DNA of 64,000 bases from Tricholoma matsutake (taxonomy: Eukaryota > Basidiomycota > Agaricomycetes > Agaricales > Tricholomataceae): positions 10,540,001-10,604,000 of the forward strand of contig AP026538.1 of the NCBI GenBank assembly GCA_026075535.2. The letters run 5' to 3'. Under the pieces are notes generated by a model. The model saw nothing but the letters and a program-made list of their open reading frames with translations. It had not been told where the DNA came from and made no database searches. This document shows positions 1 through 9,524 of this stretch, in pieces. Every line of letters starts with the position of its first letter. Positions within the stretch are counted from its first letter, which is position 1. Made by a program: the position numbers and the translations under genes.

Positions 1-48
1 GTTCCCACACCAGCACTAGAGGCAAAAATTGATGCGCTTACAGCGCAA

Positions 49-1057
49 ATGTCACAATTGGTGTCAGTGTTGGCAGCATCACAGCCCAGACAAGCAGAAG
101 TACAGCCAGAGATGACAGTAGAAAGAGATGATGAGATGCAGGAGATGGTGGAGTGGATGTCGCAGGAGGATGAGATGGCAGAGAAATCCAGAAATGGAAA
201 AGCGCACTTACCTAAGTATGCACCCCCACAAATTTTTGATGGTACCATGGAGAATACAAAATCCTTGTTCAGCTCTATAGTATTGTACATCCATGGGAGG
301 AAGCCAGAGTTTTGTACAGCTGAGTCTAGGATTATGTTTGCTCTCTCATACATTCAGGAGGGGAAAGCACAGTTCTGGAGAAACAAGGCTATAAATCAAA
401 TTGCCATGGGAAATAAACCATTTGCAACCTTCAAGGAATTTCTGGAGAGATTGGAGGCACAGTTTGGAGATCCTAATCCAAAGGCGACAGCCAATGCCAA
501 ATTAAAAACCATGTGCCAAGGTTCCCTAATGGTGGATGAATTTATTTTGCAGTTCCAAGCGGAAGCTTTGCAAATGGATATGGGAGAAGCCGTGTTGGTA
601 GAGTTTTGAAAGCAGGATTAAATCCCTCTTTATTCAAGTCTATCTACCAACTACCTTCTATGCCAGAGAAGTTGGACAAGTGGTATAATTGGGCAATGCA
701 CCTTGACTGGCAATATCAGCAGGAACAGGTGCAGTCAAAGTTGATGTATGGAAGTGGTAAATTCAGGAAGCCATCAGGAGGAAAGTCTGAGAAAGGAAAG
801 GTGCCTCAGGCGCAAGCTCCAAGGGCACTGCCACCAGCCATGGCAGTGACACCTATAGTTATGGAGTCAGCAGCACCAGCAGAGGCAATGGAGGTTGATC
901 AAGCAGGGAGATGAGCCCCACTTAAATATTTTAACTGTGGGCAGTTAGGACACATTTCTAGGAATTGTAGGCAGAAAAGAAAGATTAGCGAAGCTACAAT
1001 TGAGGATGTGAAGCTGGAGGAAGGCAGGCAGAAGAATTTTGTGGAAGAGTCCCAGTG
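49..1057 (+). pseudogene. gag: gypsy gag (capsid and zinc knuckle), frameshifted
   Basis: Gag would form the retroelement particle. The capsid-like part runs to about 609, where the frame is lost. The intact copy has five T where this one has four (about 602-606), a single-base deletion in a homopolymer. The next frame carries the rest from 606. At 912-914 the codon is TGA where the other copy has CGA (Arg), a C-to-T change at a CpG. Beyond it lies a zinc knuckle of CX2CX4HX4C type whose first cysteine has become tyrosine (YFNCGQLGHISRNC). The upstream start lies left of the window; the M at 49 is internal when compared with the other copy. Confidence 0.85.
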
Positions 1058-1537
1058 AAGGTTTTCCCATTGGTGACCCAGAATCGTTACAATGTATTAG
1101 TATCTGAGGAAACCCAGAGTAAATCAGAAAAGGAAATCAAGGAGGAGTACAACTGTTATGAATCATGTGACAAAGAAAATTGCCAAGCACTATTTCTGAA
1201 AACCCCTAAATTCTTTATTTGTTCTGTGCAAATAGAACCTGAAATCACCTTGACTGTGGGACTGAAGACAGTGGACATGCATGCAGCGATTGATGTGGAA
1301 GCATTGTTTGATAGTGGTGCTACAGGATTGTTCATTAATTGGTCCTTAATTACCAGAAATGGTATTAACACATGCAAGCTGGTGCAACCTATAATGGTGT
1401 ACAATATTGATGGAACAGTCAATTGTGGAGGAACTATCAAGGAGGAGGTGACTATGGTACTAAAATATAAGGAGCATCAGGAGCGAGCCATATTCGAAGT
1501 GTGCGATCTTGGGAAAACCAATCTAATAATAGGATGA
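1055..1537 (+). pseudogene. pol: gypsy aspartic protease region of pol
   Basis: This is the retropepsin at the start of pol, which cleaves the polyprotein. The catalytic motif DSGATGLFIN is present at about residue 85, and the LIIG motif near the end. The frame opens at a GTG that overlaps the end of gag in the -1 frame, and the second copy (60488) has exactly the same arrangement. The reading frame ends at a TGA where the second copy has TGT (LIIGCPWLQ). Codon 1484-1486 is CGA here and TGA in the other copy, so the two copies decayed independently. Confidence 0.85.
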
Positions 1538-1706
1538 CCATGGTTACAGAAGCGTAATCCTGAAATTGATTGGAAAACTGGGAAAGTACAAATGACTCAT
1601 TGTCCTAAGGAATGTAATGTGTATGGGAGGAAGATGAAGAAGGAGAAAAAGAAAAGGAGAGAGACAGAACATCCAAGGAAGTATTCTGTTATGATGGAGG
1701 AAGTGG

Positions 1707-3569
1707 TATGTCTTGCAACCATCAATCTGATTGTATATTTCACTGGCAATTGCTCTTTTCCAGGTATTTTGACCTATCATTGAAAGCTATCCAAAGGATG
1801 CCAAGCTTTGGGGAAATTGAGTATCCTTCCAAGATCATTTATAACAAAAGTGTTGAGTAGCCAGCAATCGATCATGGAAGCTGCTGTATGATTTTCTATA
1901 CCACTTTGATCAGACATTTCAGCACTTTGCCCCATAATATTGAAAGAGTTTGTTGAATGCATGGTGTATCTGAGTTGCCCTATATTTGAATATAGCCAAA
2001 TTCAGCTCACAAATCCTTTCACCATGGAATGAGGAGGTCATGCCTCACTTGAAAATGTATGGTAAGGGTCTTCCAATGTGGTCCTCAAAATTGCCTATTA
2101 AGGAGAACCTTTAAAGCATTGATATTCTCTACAACATCGTCCCCTATAACAAGGGTTTCTTTCTTGTCATCAGACCTGGTGGGCAGACAAAAGACTTGGA
2201 CATCAATTTTTTGGCAATTCAACTCATGTACTGGGAAACAAAACACGCAAATACATTTCTGGCCATAAGAGATATAAGTATGCAACTAGTTTTTATACTG
2301 TAATTGGGCTACCATATATCCAGAAAAATTGGGAGGCATTCTGCAAAGATGTCGATGTGAGCAAAAGGAGTGATGCCATGTGGTCTCATCAGAACTGTAC
2401 AGTAACTGTGTTGCATTCTCAGATAATGCCCAAAACAAGAAAAGAAAGAACCATAGGCATGATGCCCACAACCATCATGGTCCTGGGCATCAGAGAATTG
2501 AATTTAGTCAAAGAAATCAGATGTAGAGGGCACATGTGGAAAGTGAGTTCTAATAAATCATTATTTTGAGAGAGCTGGAATTTGGGGAGAAACTAGAGCC
2601 TCATCCACACACTTATCAAGGGAAACATCACCCTAGAAAGCAAGGCATGCCCGGGCAAGAAAGAAGACATGGACAAGATGGCAGGAGGAGGTTGAGTTGC
2701 TAGCTGGTTACTCTCAGGCTCGATATGATGTGGGTCAGGAAGATTGGCAGGCCATCTGTCCTCAGGGTGTGAAAAAAGATTGAAGTAATTATTGTAATGC
2801 TTTCTATTACTAGGAAACATAAACTGGTGATGCTGATCCCTCAATTGTGACCGGAAAAGGTGAGGATTGATTAGGAAGGAAAGCTCACTAAGGCAAAAGA
2901 TGAGATGGGCCTGTGTTGATAAACAAAAATCACCTGCAAAGCTATTGTTCTCTGTATATAATACAGGCTTGAAGAAAGTCACCATCCTTCAGGAGGCATC
3001 ATGGCCATTAACATTTGGATTACTGACTTGTCATCTTCAATTCTCAATCCAGAGGGGATCAAATCAATGTCTAGCTCAGGTAATAGTTTACAGGAAGGGA
3101 AAGTAATATGTTCTAATGATATTGTACCACCATCACCTTCTGACTCTTTGATGGAGCTTTTCTGAAGCTGCCATGGGAGGGTTGGCAAACCTCCAGAGAT
3201 CAGATTAATCTGAACCTTTGGTGTTAACTCACAGAGAGAGGTGACTAACTTCCCAATAACACTATGTCATTGTTATCTTCTGATTTCTGAATGCCTATCA
3301 AAGAGGTAACCTGAGGCATGGACAGACACTGATTGGGGAAATTAATCATACCACTTTGATGCCTGCAAGAAGAGGTGGCTACACTTCTCAATGGTCTGTT
3401 ACCATCATCTTCAAACTCTTTCTGGATTTCTTCTAAAAGAGCGCAAAAGGGGTGACTGGAAACTCTGATGAACACAGGCGTGGAGAGTTTGCTGCACCCA
3501 AGGATATGGCAACATAGTCTACCAATTTCTTCCTGATGTCTACAAAACTCTCTGAGCTAGATGAGATGT
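1707..3569. other. unrecognised degenerate sequence left of element A
   Basis: No family is recognised. Short open frames occur on both strands (for example 2593-2985 minus, 130 codons), but none shows a motif I know. The segment is continuous with 9525 onward once element A is removed. Across that junction the minus strand has two overlapping open frames, so it may be the remains of a host or transposon gene interrupted by element A. Confidence 0.4.
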
Positions 3570-4295
3570 TGTTAAGACTATAGGTCTTTTAACTCAGCCT
3601 TGGCTTCGTGTGTTACAGTTGAAGGCTTTCCAACTGTCTTGTATCGCACTAGGAGACTTTCCTAGTGTATCGGGCTTCCTGCCTTCACTTGGCTCCGTCC
3701 TCAAGTAGTCACGGCTATCTGTACTCAGAGGCTTTCTGAGTAGACCATTGGTTCATGTATCACAGTTGGAGGCTTTCCAACTGTCGAGTTTGGGTTATCA
3801 CAGCTAGGGGCTTCCTAAGCTGTCGAGTTTGAGTGTATCACAACTAAGGGACTTCCTTAGTTGTCGAGTGTTCTGGTTGAGTCTAAGACCATTGGTTGAA
3901 TTAGGTCAAGCTGGAGAATACACAGAGTGTAGCTACAGCTTATATACTGTTCCAGGACTATCTATTGTCCAATCGGAAGGTGAGATGCTTATCAGGTAAA
4001 TATAGACAAGAACAATAGAGACAATAGGCCTCATGCCTTGCATGAGGTGTCCGATGTCAAGGAGTGCTGCGGTGCAGCATATCAGAGAACAATAAGAGAT
4101 AAGCCTCATGCCTAGCATGAGGCATCCAATGTCACGGACCTCATGTAAAGGGGTTGTTGTACCACGATGTGTGTGGGAGTGGATTTGGGTGCATGGAGTT
4201 GCCATGCATCAATGTGTCTCCCGTCGGAAGTGAGTCAAATCAAACAAGAAAAATGAAGTGCCCGGTCTTGCAGGTCCAGATAACAAATTGTAACA
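3570..4295 (-). repeat. 3' LTR of element A
   Basis: This is the left-hand copy of the 726-bp LTR. It is nearly identical to 8794-9519, with scattered transitions, many at CpG. In element orientation it follows the polypurine tract (plus-strand complement tcaccctctctctatcttcg at 4296-4315). It carries the same hairpin array and TATA box as the right-hand LTR. Confidence 0.95.
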
Positions 4296-4355
4296 TCACC
4301 CTCTCTCTATCTTCGAAGTCACTGACTTCGATCAAAATCTCTTTCTCCTCCCTGG

Positions 4356-4790
4356 TCAGGAGGTGGGGTGGGGTCGTGGGGTTTGAGGGAATTGGTTGGA
4401 GTGCAGTAGTGTTCCCAACTCTCCGTGTTCTCCAAGCAGGAGTCTCTTTGCCAGGCTATATCCACCCTCGTCATCATAGTGGGCATTCCACAGGAGGTCG
4501 ATCCACAGGGGTCTGCTCACACCCACCAGTGGCCTCATGCCTGGATGAAGCCCTGCCTGGCCAACGCAGAAATCCTCTGGGCTGTAGTCTTCCCCGTCTC
4601 GTTCTTCCTCAAAACACCATTCTTCGTATTGGGTCCTCACCCAGGTGTAGTCCGCCTTCGTGCTCCTCCAGGCAAAGAGGCAGCATTTGGGACAGGTCAA
4701 GGACATCCTTTTTATCCAGTCGTCCCTTGTAATCCAGAAGGGAATCCCATGTGGGCATATCCATGCGGGTCTGCCAGGGAGTATGTTCAT
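4356..4790 (-). CDS. extra ORF (ORF3) downstream of the chromodomain, function unknown
   Basis: An uninterrupted 144-codon frame starts with an ATG about 135 bases after the chromodomain stop and ends just before the polypurine tract. Visible features are WICPHGIPFW, then MSLTCPKCCLFAW (a possible C-x-H ... C-x2-C metal site), an acidic middle (EEWCFEEERD), and MRPLVGVSRPLW with LLWNAHY near the C-terminus. No signal peptide or membrane segment is evident. The same frame is kept in element C (about 41710-42132), and its C-terminal half in element D. I do not recognise the family and infer no function; it could also be a captured host fragment. Confidence 0.6.
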   Translation of the reverse strand: MNILPGRPAWICPHGIPFWITRDDWIKRMSLTCPKCCLFAWRSTKADYTWVRTQYEEWCFEEERDGEDYSPEDFCVGQAGLHPGMRPLVGVSRPLWIDLLWNAHYDDEGGYSLAKRLLLGEHGELGTLLHSNQFPQTPRPHPTS

Positions 4791-4925
4791 CAGTGGTCGT
4801 TGGTCGATGACCGTTCACCCAGTCCTTGCTGGGGTTCGTGGTAGGTGTAGTGTCGATGGGGTGGGGAGCATTCTGTGGTTTCTTTCATGGTTGGTTCAGT
4901 GGGTGTCTTGGTCTTGGGGGGGGTT

Positions 4926-5323
4926 CTACAGCTGTTGTCGCTGTTTATATGCTCCAAGGATTTTCTTGGCGTGTTTCAGGTTTCCCTCAGGCTCCCAGGA
5001 GTTCTCCGAGGTCGGGTATCCAACCCACTTCACTAAGAAGTGCATGGTCCTTCCTTTCTTTTTATGTCCGATGATCACTTCCACTTCGTACTCCGATTCT
5101 CCTTCTATTAGGTCCAGCGGAGGTTCTGGGAAGTTTGGACTGTGCATCTTGGTTTCTTTATATGGAGTGAGGAGTGCCGCATGGAATACCGGGTGTATTT
5201 TCCATTGGTTTGGTAGTTTCAGTTGGTAGGAGAGGGGGCTTAGAACCTTTTCGATGGAGAATGGTCCTTCTCTTTTGGGTGTGAGTTTCTTTGTTGCGTG
5301 CGTCGTTTTGAGGTTTTTCCTGT
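4926..5323 (-). pseudogene. pol: integrase C-terminal tail and chromodomain of element A
   Basis: After the deletion junction the integrase GPY/F-type segment is present but out of frame (recognised through the parallel segment of element C). A clean chromodomain follows at 5147-4926: YEVEVIIGHKKKGR, then FLVKWVGYPTSENSWEP, ending KQRQQL. The aromatic residues expected to bind methylated histone tails (Y, W, W) are kept. In chromoviruses this domain steers integration to heterochromatin. Confidence 0.85.
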
Positions 5324-6871
5324 TGCATGTTTCGAGGTGTCTGATTCAATTGTGAATGGTCTTGTTGGATCTGGCATCAGCAGTACTGGTGCTTCTGCAA
5401 ATTTCCTTTTCAGCGTCTGAAAGGCTTTTTCGCATTCGGTTGTCCAGTCAAACGTCTTGTTTTTCTTTGTTAGTTCATTAAGCAGTCTGCTTGTCTCTGC
5501 AAAATGTCTGATGAATTTCCTGTAGAAATTCCCAAACCCTAGGAAGGATCTGACTGCCTTTACGTTAGTTGGGGTAGGCCAATCCTGTATACCTGCCAGT
5601 TTCGTGTCGTCCATGGCAATTTCATTGGGTCGGATGATTAGACCCAAGAATTCCACTTTGTGGACGTCGAACTTGCACTTCTCCAGCTTCAGGTATAAGT
5701 CGTTTTCCACCAGTCTTTGCAGTACTCTTTTTGTCCTTTCCTGGTGTTTGTTCTGATCCTTAGAGAATATCAGGATGTCATCCATGTAGATGACGAGCCA
5801 TCCTTCTCCGATCATGTTGCAGAACATCTTGTTCATCATTGCCTGGAAGGTCGCCGGTGAGTTGCATAATCCAAAGAACATCACCGTTGGTTCGAACAGC
5901 CCCCAATTTGTCTTGAAGGCTGCCTTCCATTGATCTCCATCTTTGATTCTGATGTTGTGATATCCCCATCGGATGTCCAATTTTGTAAACCATTTTGCCC
6001 CTCTTAGTTTGTCCAACAGGTCCCCTACCAGTGGCAGCGGGTAGGTGTTCTTGATTGTTCTGTTATTCAAGTACCTGTAATCTTGGCAGGGTCGTAGCAC
6101 GTCCAAGTCCTTCTTCACAATGAAGAAGAATGGTGACGCCATGGGCGATTTCGATGGTCAGATGTATCCTTTCTGCAGGCTTTCATCGAGAAACTCGTTG
6201 AGTTTCTTTTGTTCTGCTGGTGACAGTGGGTATACCTTGCAATCTTTTGCCGTAAAGTCTGGTTTGAGGTCTATCGCATGATCCCAGGATCTTGGTTCTG
6301 GGAATCTTTCCGATGCTTCCTTCTCAAATATCCGTTGGTACTCTTTGTATTGCTCTGGGAGCAGGTTGTCCAGGGTCTTCTGTTCCAGGTCTCCTTCCTT
6401 TTGATGCGCCAGGTGCTGTGAGACCGATGTCTTTGCCCTAATCCAGACGTTCTGCCCATAGACGTATTGCGGTGTTCCTTTTGCCTTTACGAGTTGGGAG
6501 ATCTTCTTCGTTGATTGGGAGTACGAGTATCTTGGCTTGTCGTACTCTTCTGTCAGCGGGGTTTTCCTTGGTTCGAAAATGCCAATGACGGGTTCCCCTT
6601 GGATGTAGGCAATTAGTAGTTCGTCGTCCACGATCCCTTGCATGGGTGTCTCCTCTGGTTGTCCTGTTGTCCGTTCTGTTGCCTGTTTGTGGTTTGCCGA
6701 TGCTGGGTTTTCCTTCCCAGTGCTTTCTTCATCCTGTGGCCCAATGGGCTCCGCATCATGAAGAGTTGCAACTGCAATCTCTTTGTCGTTCACTTCTTCT
6801 ATTGTTACCCTTCTGGTCTTGGTGGGCATTCTGTTTCTTTTTGGTTTGGTGTGGAGGGCTCCTCCCATCAC
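5324..6871 (-). pseudogene. pol: element A reverse transcriptase with truncated RNase H
   Basis: A charged linker (6871 to about 6400; a glutamine/arginine-rich coiled-coil-like stretch lies just upstream at 6900-7070) leads into RT. A TGA at 6158-6160 replaces the arginine of GYI-R-PSKSP. After it the RT is open for 300 codons: [27 protein letters not shown] and the catalytic YMDDILIF are all intact. RNase H starts ([12 protein letters not shown]) and then jumps, near 5324, to the region just before the integrase tail. RNase H catalysis and integrase DDE residues are therefore lost. Confidence 0.9.
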
Positions 6872-7063
6872 CTTTGCTTTGGCGACGATTCTTTGGCATT
6901 GCTCAAGCCATTCTTCTTTTGTCGGTGTCTTTGTCTTGGAAAGGAGTCTTTCTCTTTCCCTGGCAGCCAGCCTCTTGAATTGTGCCTGTTGCTCTTCTCT
7001 CGTCTTTATTTTGAGATCGATCTTTTCTTTTTCTCTGGCGACTATTCTTCGGCACCATGCCTG

Positions 7064-7639
7064 TCATTCTTCTTTTATCATGTTGAAGGGGTCCTCCTTT
7101 TCCTCGGTTCCCTTCTGGTGCCATGATAGGCACCCTTCATTGGGTTTCTCGGTTTGCACCCTCCCGATGAGGGTTCTTCCTTTCCCATGTGAGAGTTCTG
7201 TGTGACCCTCGTTCTTCGCCCTGAACTGGAAGGTTCCAGTCCTCCAGTTGATCACAGGGTTAATTTTCCTGAGCCATGGCAGGCCCAAGATGATTGCTTC
7301 TCCTCCTAATCCCGCGATCAGGAAGGTTGTCAGGAATGTTCACCTGTTGATCGTTAGCAGTCCCCTGGCGTATTGGGAGATTTCCCCTTTCTTGTTTGGG
7401 GTTCCATCCACATTCTTTACTTTGATGATTCTTTCCAGGGGGCGCAGTCTGAGTCCGTTTTCCTCTGCAAATTCGTGGCTCATGAATACTCCTCCCGCTC
7501 CTGAGTTGAGTAGGGCTTCGGTTTCGATGACTTTCCTCCCATCTGCTCCTAGCACTTTGACATCTAGATGCATAGATTGATTCTTCAAAGTGGCTAATAG
7601 TACAGAGCTAACGGAAAGTTCGGTGGTACCTGGCATCAA
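7064..7639 (-). pseudogene. pol: element A aspartic protease
   Basis: The retropepsin domain is recognisable by LLNSGAGGVFMS followed later by LGLPWLRKINPVINW. The catalytic aspartate of DSGA is replaced by asparagine, so even an uninterrupted copy would be inactive. A stop at about 7340 splits the domain; the second half, with the LPWL motif, reads on from 7288. It sits between gag and the RT linker. Confidence 0.8.
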
Positions 7640-7723
7640 GGCAGGCCACCTCTTTAAAAACCCTCATCTTCTATTGCGGCGAGAACTCATCCTGTCTTCT
7701 TCATCGAGGTCCTTTATAATTGC

Positions 7724-8503
7724 TCAGATCTTCGAGTAGGCTTCTTCACCTTTCTTCTTTGGGAATGACCAGTTCTCAGTTCTCGTTTCCCCTTTCTTGT
7801 GTTTGGTTGCTCTGTGCCTGGGTTGGTGGCACACGAAGCATAGCCCCTTCTTCATGTGTTCAACCCTCTTCTGGTCAGAGAGTCGGTTGATTTCTAGTGG
7901 GGTTTCTTTTGGTTTAGAGTTCGTGGGCCTCTTTGCCCAGCTCTCCTGTAATTTCCCAGTTATTGCTTTCGCTCTCCTCCATTGTCCGTCGTATTTGGAG
8001 GCAGCATTGATCATCCCCTCAAGGGTTGTGGGGATCATTTCCATGTTGAATACTCTTTCAAGGAGCTTGGGGTTTAACCCGTCCATGAAGAGTTCGATCA
8101 GGGCAGTATCGTCATTGATCCCTGCCTTCTCTCACAGGATTCGGAATTGTGCGATGTAATCCTCCAGGTCCTGTCCCTGCTTCAGTGTTTTCATTTCGGT
8201 TCTGGCTCTGCCAGCTTCATCGATTGGGGTGAATGCTACTTTGAGCGCCGTTTCAAAGGTTGACCATGTCCCTAGGTCTTCCTTTTCTGCCCATGTCTGT
8301 GCCCAGGGCGCGGCGGTTCCTCCGTTCATAAATGACAATGCGAAGATGATTTTCTTTTCATCTGTGTCATAGATTCTGTGGTTTACTCTCAGATAGAGTT
8401 TCACTTCTTGTAAGAACTTTGCAGTTCTAGTTCGGTCCCCTGTGAAGTCAGAGGGGGTTCGGATTCTAATCTCGTTGTTCAATGTGGTGGGTTCGGTAGA
8501 CAT
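7724..8503 (-). pseudogene. gag: element A gag
   Basis: The capsid-type gag starts at an ATG at 8503 (MSTEPTTLNNEIRI). A TGA at 8132-8134, in a place where an arginine codon CGA is expected (ILREKAG-like), splits it; the rest continues in the same frame to 7724. The C-terminal zinc knuckle reads CFVCHQPRHRATKH, so the last cysteine of CX2CX4HX4C is replaced by histidine. The N-terminal half carries the tryptophan-rich capsid pattern seen in chromovirus gag. Gag lies first after the leader, as usual. Confidence 0.8.
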
Positions 8504-8780
8504 GTTATCAGGGATGTCATCATTGGATAAGGAGAATGGGTCTCATTCTGGGGTTTCTTCTTTGCTTGTCGATCTGAAGTCTTCTTCAGTGAGGTATCTT
8601 GGTTCCTCGTCTTCTGTTCGCTTCGAGAACCACCTTTGTGCTGGTTCTGAGTATCGTACTAGTCGACCTTGGTATCTGTACCATGAGGTTCTTCCTGATG
8701 TCGATGCTCCTGTCAGAGGCCTATCTGGGCTTTGTCTGAAAGATGTTGTGTCTGCACCTAGGTAGGTGGACTTCGTAGAT

Positions 8781-8791
8781 CAGCTTGACCT
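8781..8791 (-). promoter_or_regulatory. candidate self-priming site (PBS) of element A
   Basis: Two bases inside the 5' LTR the element reads AGGTCAAGCTG (minus strand). This is the exact reverse complement of the 11 bases at the predicted mRNA 5' end (9137 down to 9127). I see no match to the 3' end of a tRNA here. This is the layout known from Tf1 and sushi-type chromoviruses, where the transcript's own 5' end primes reverse transcription. Confidence 0.65.
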
Positions 8792-8838
8792 TTTGTTAAG
8801 ACTATAGGTCTTTTAACTCAGCCTCGGCTTCATGTGTT

Positions 8839-9088
8839 ACAGTTGGAGGCTTTCCAACTGTCTCGTATCACACTAGGAGACTTTCCTAGTGTATTGGGCT
8901 TCCTGCCTTCACTTGGGTCCTTCCTCAAGTAGTCACGGCTATCCATACTCAGAGGCTTTCTGAGTAGACCATTCGTTCATGTATCACAGTTGGAGGCTTT
9001 CCAACTGTCGAGTTCGGGTTATCACAGCTAGGGGCTTCCTAAGCTGTCGAGTTTGAGTGTATCACAACTAAGGGACTTCCTTAGTTGT
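8839..9088 (-). repeat. array of seven short hairpins in the R-U5 leader
   Basis: Seven inverted repeats follow one another at 8839-8861, 8871-8891, 8911-8930, 8947-8965, 8986-9008, 9024-9047 and 9064-9088. Arms are 7-10 bp and the central five bases read, in RNA sense, AAGCC or AAGTC in six of the seven (AAGGA in the third). Stem sequences differ from hairpin to hairpin while pairing is kept, with one bulge in the third and sixth. The array lies between the predicted transcript start and the PBS, so it would form the 5' leader of the genomic RNA. Confidence 0.8.
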
Positions 9089-9126
9089 TGAGTGTTCTGG
9101 TTGAGTCTAAGACCATTGGTTGAATT

Positions 9127-9170
9127 AGGTCAAGCTGGAGAATACACAGAGTGTAGCTACAGCTTATATA
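9127..9170 (-). promoter_or_regulatory. TATA box and predicted transcript start of element A
   Basis: On the minus strand TATATAAGCT (9170 down to 9161) lies 33 nt upstream of CAGCTTGACCT (9137 down to 9127). The same box, spacing and 11-mer recur in the diverged LTR of element C (42634 and 42667-42677). The 11-mer is complementary to the candidate primer-binding site at 8781-8791. The start site itself is inferred from this spacing and complementarity. Confidence 0.7.
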
Positions 9171-9524
9171 CTGTTCCAGGACTATCTATTGTCCAATCGG
9201 AAGGTGAGATGCTTATCAGGTAAATATAGACAAGAACAATAGAGACAATAGGCCTCATGCCTTGCATGAGGTGTCCGATGTCAAGGAGTGCTGTGGCGCA
9301 GCATATCAGAGAACAATAAGAGATAAGCCTCATGCCTAGCATGAGGCGTCCAATGTCATGGACCTCATGTAAAGGGGTTGTTGTACCACGATGTGTGTTG
9401 GAGTGGATTTGGGTGCATGGAGTCGCCATGCATCAACGTGTCTCCCGTCGGAAGTGAGTCGAATCGAACAAGAAAAATGAAGTGCCTGGTATTGCGGGTC
9501 CAGATAACAAATTGTAACAGATGT

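Larger units (their letters stand above)
1..1706 (+). mobile_element. Ty3/gypsy retrotransposon fragment, family F copy 1 (gag and protease only)
   Basis: This stretch matches, base for base over most of its length, the better-preserved element starting at 58563 (position 1 corresponds to about 59442). It holds gag, the zinc knuckle and the protease, then stops abruptly near 1706, inside the lysine/glutamate-rich segment after the protease, where the match to the other copy ends and unrelated sequence begins. The left side is cut by the window edge, so the LTR is not visible. RT and integrase are absent. The copy is dead: a one-base deletion breaks gag, an in-frame TGA precedes the zinc knuckle, and another stop sits in the protease tail. 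Confidence 0.9.
3570..9519 (-). mobile_element. Ty3/gypsy chromovirus element A, both LTRs, internally deleted
   Basis: Two 726-bp direct repeats (3570-4295 and 8794-9519) begin TGTTAAG and end TAACA on the plus strand. They are flanked by the five-base duplication gatgt at 3565-3569 and 9520-9524, which shows a single insertion event. On the minus strand the order is gag, protease, RT, a truncated RNase H, the integrase C-terminal tail, a chromodomain, and an extra ORF. The rest of RNase H and the whole catalytic core of integrase are missing; by comparison with copies C and D the deletion is about 1.5 kb, with the junction near 5324. Several in-frame stops are present, so the copy is not autonomous. 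Confidence 0.95.
8794..9519 (-). repeat. 5' LTR of element A
   Basis: This is the right-hand copy and would be the promoter LTR. Its U3 part (about 9171-9519) contains short palindromes such as cctcatgccttgcatgagg and repeats related to TGACATCGGA. The TATA box lies at 9161-9170 on the minus strand. The R-U5 part (8794-9137) is made of successive hairpins, listed separately. Confidence 0.95.

Noticed and set aside
4425..5229. Several plus-strand frames of 139-192 codons
   Set aside because: They lie opposite ORF3 and the chromodomain of element A, which are better supported by conservation in C and D.
6638..7205. Plus-strand Cys/Leu/Ser/Phe-rich frames resembling membrane proteins
   Set aside because: They are antisense to the charged linker before the element A reverse transcriptase; hydrophobic codons result from the complement of Lys/Glu/Arg-rich coding.
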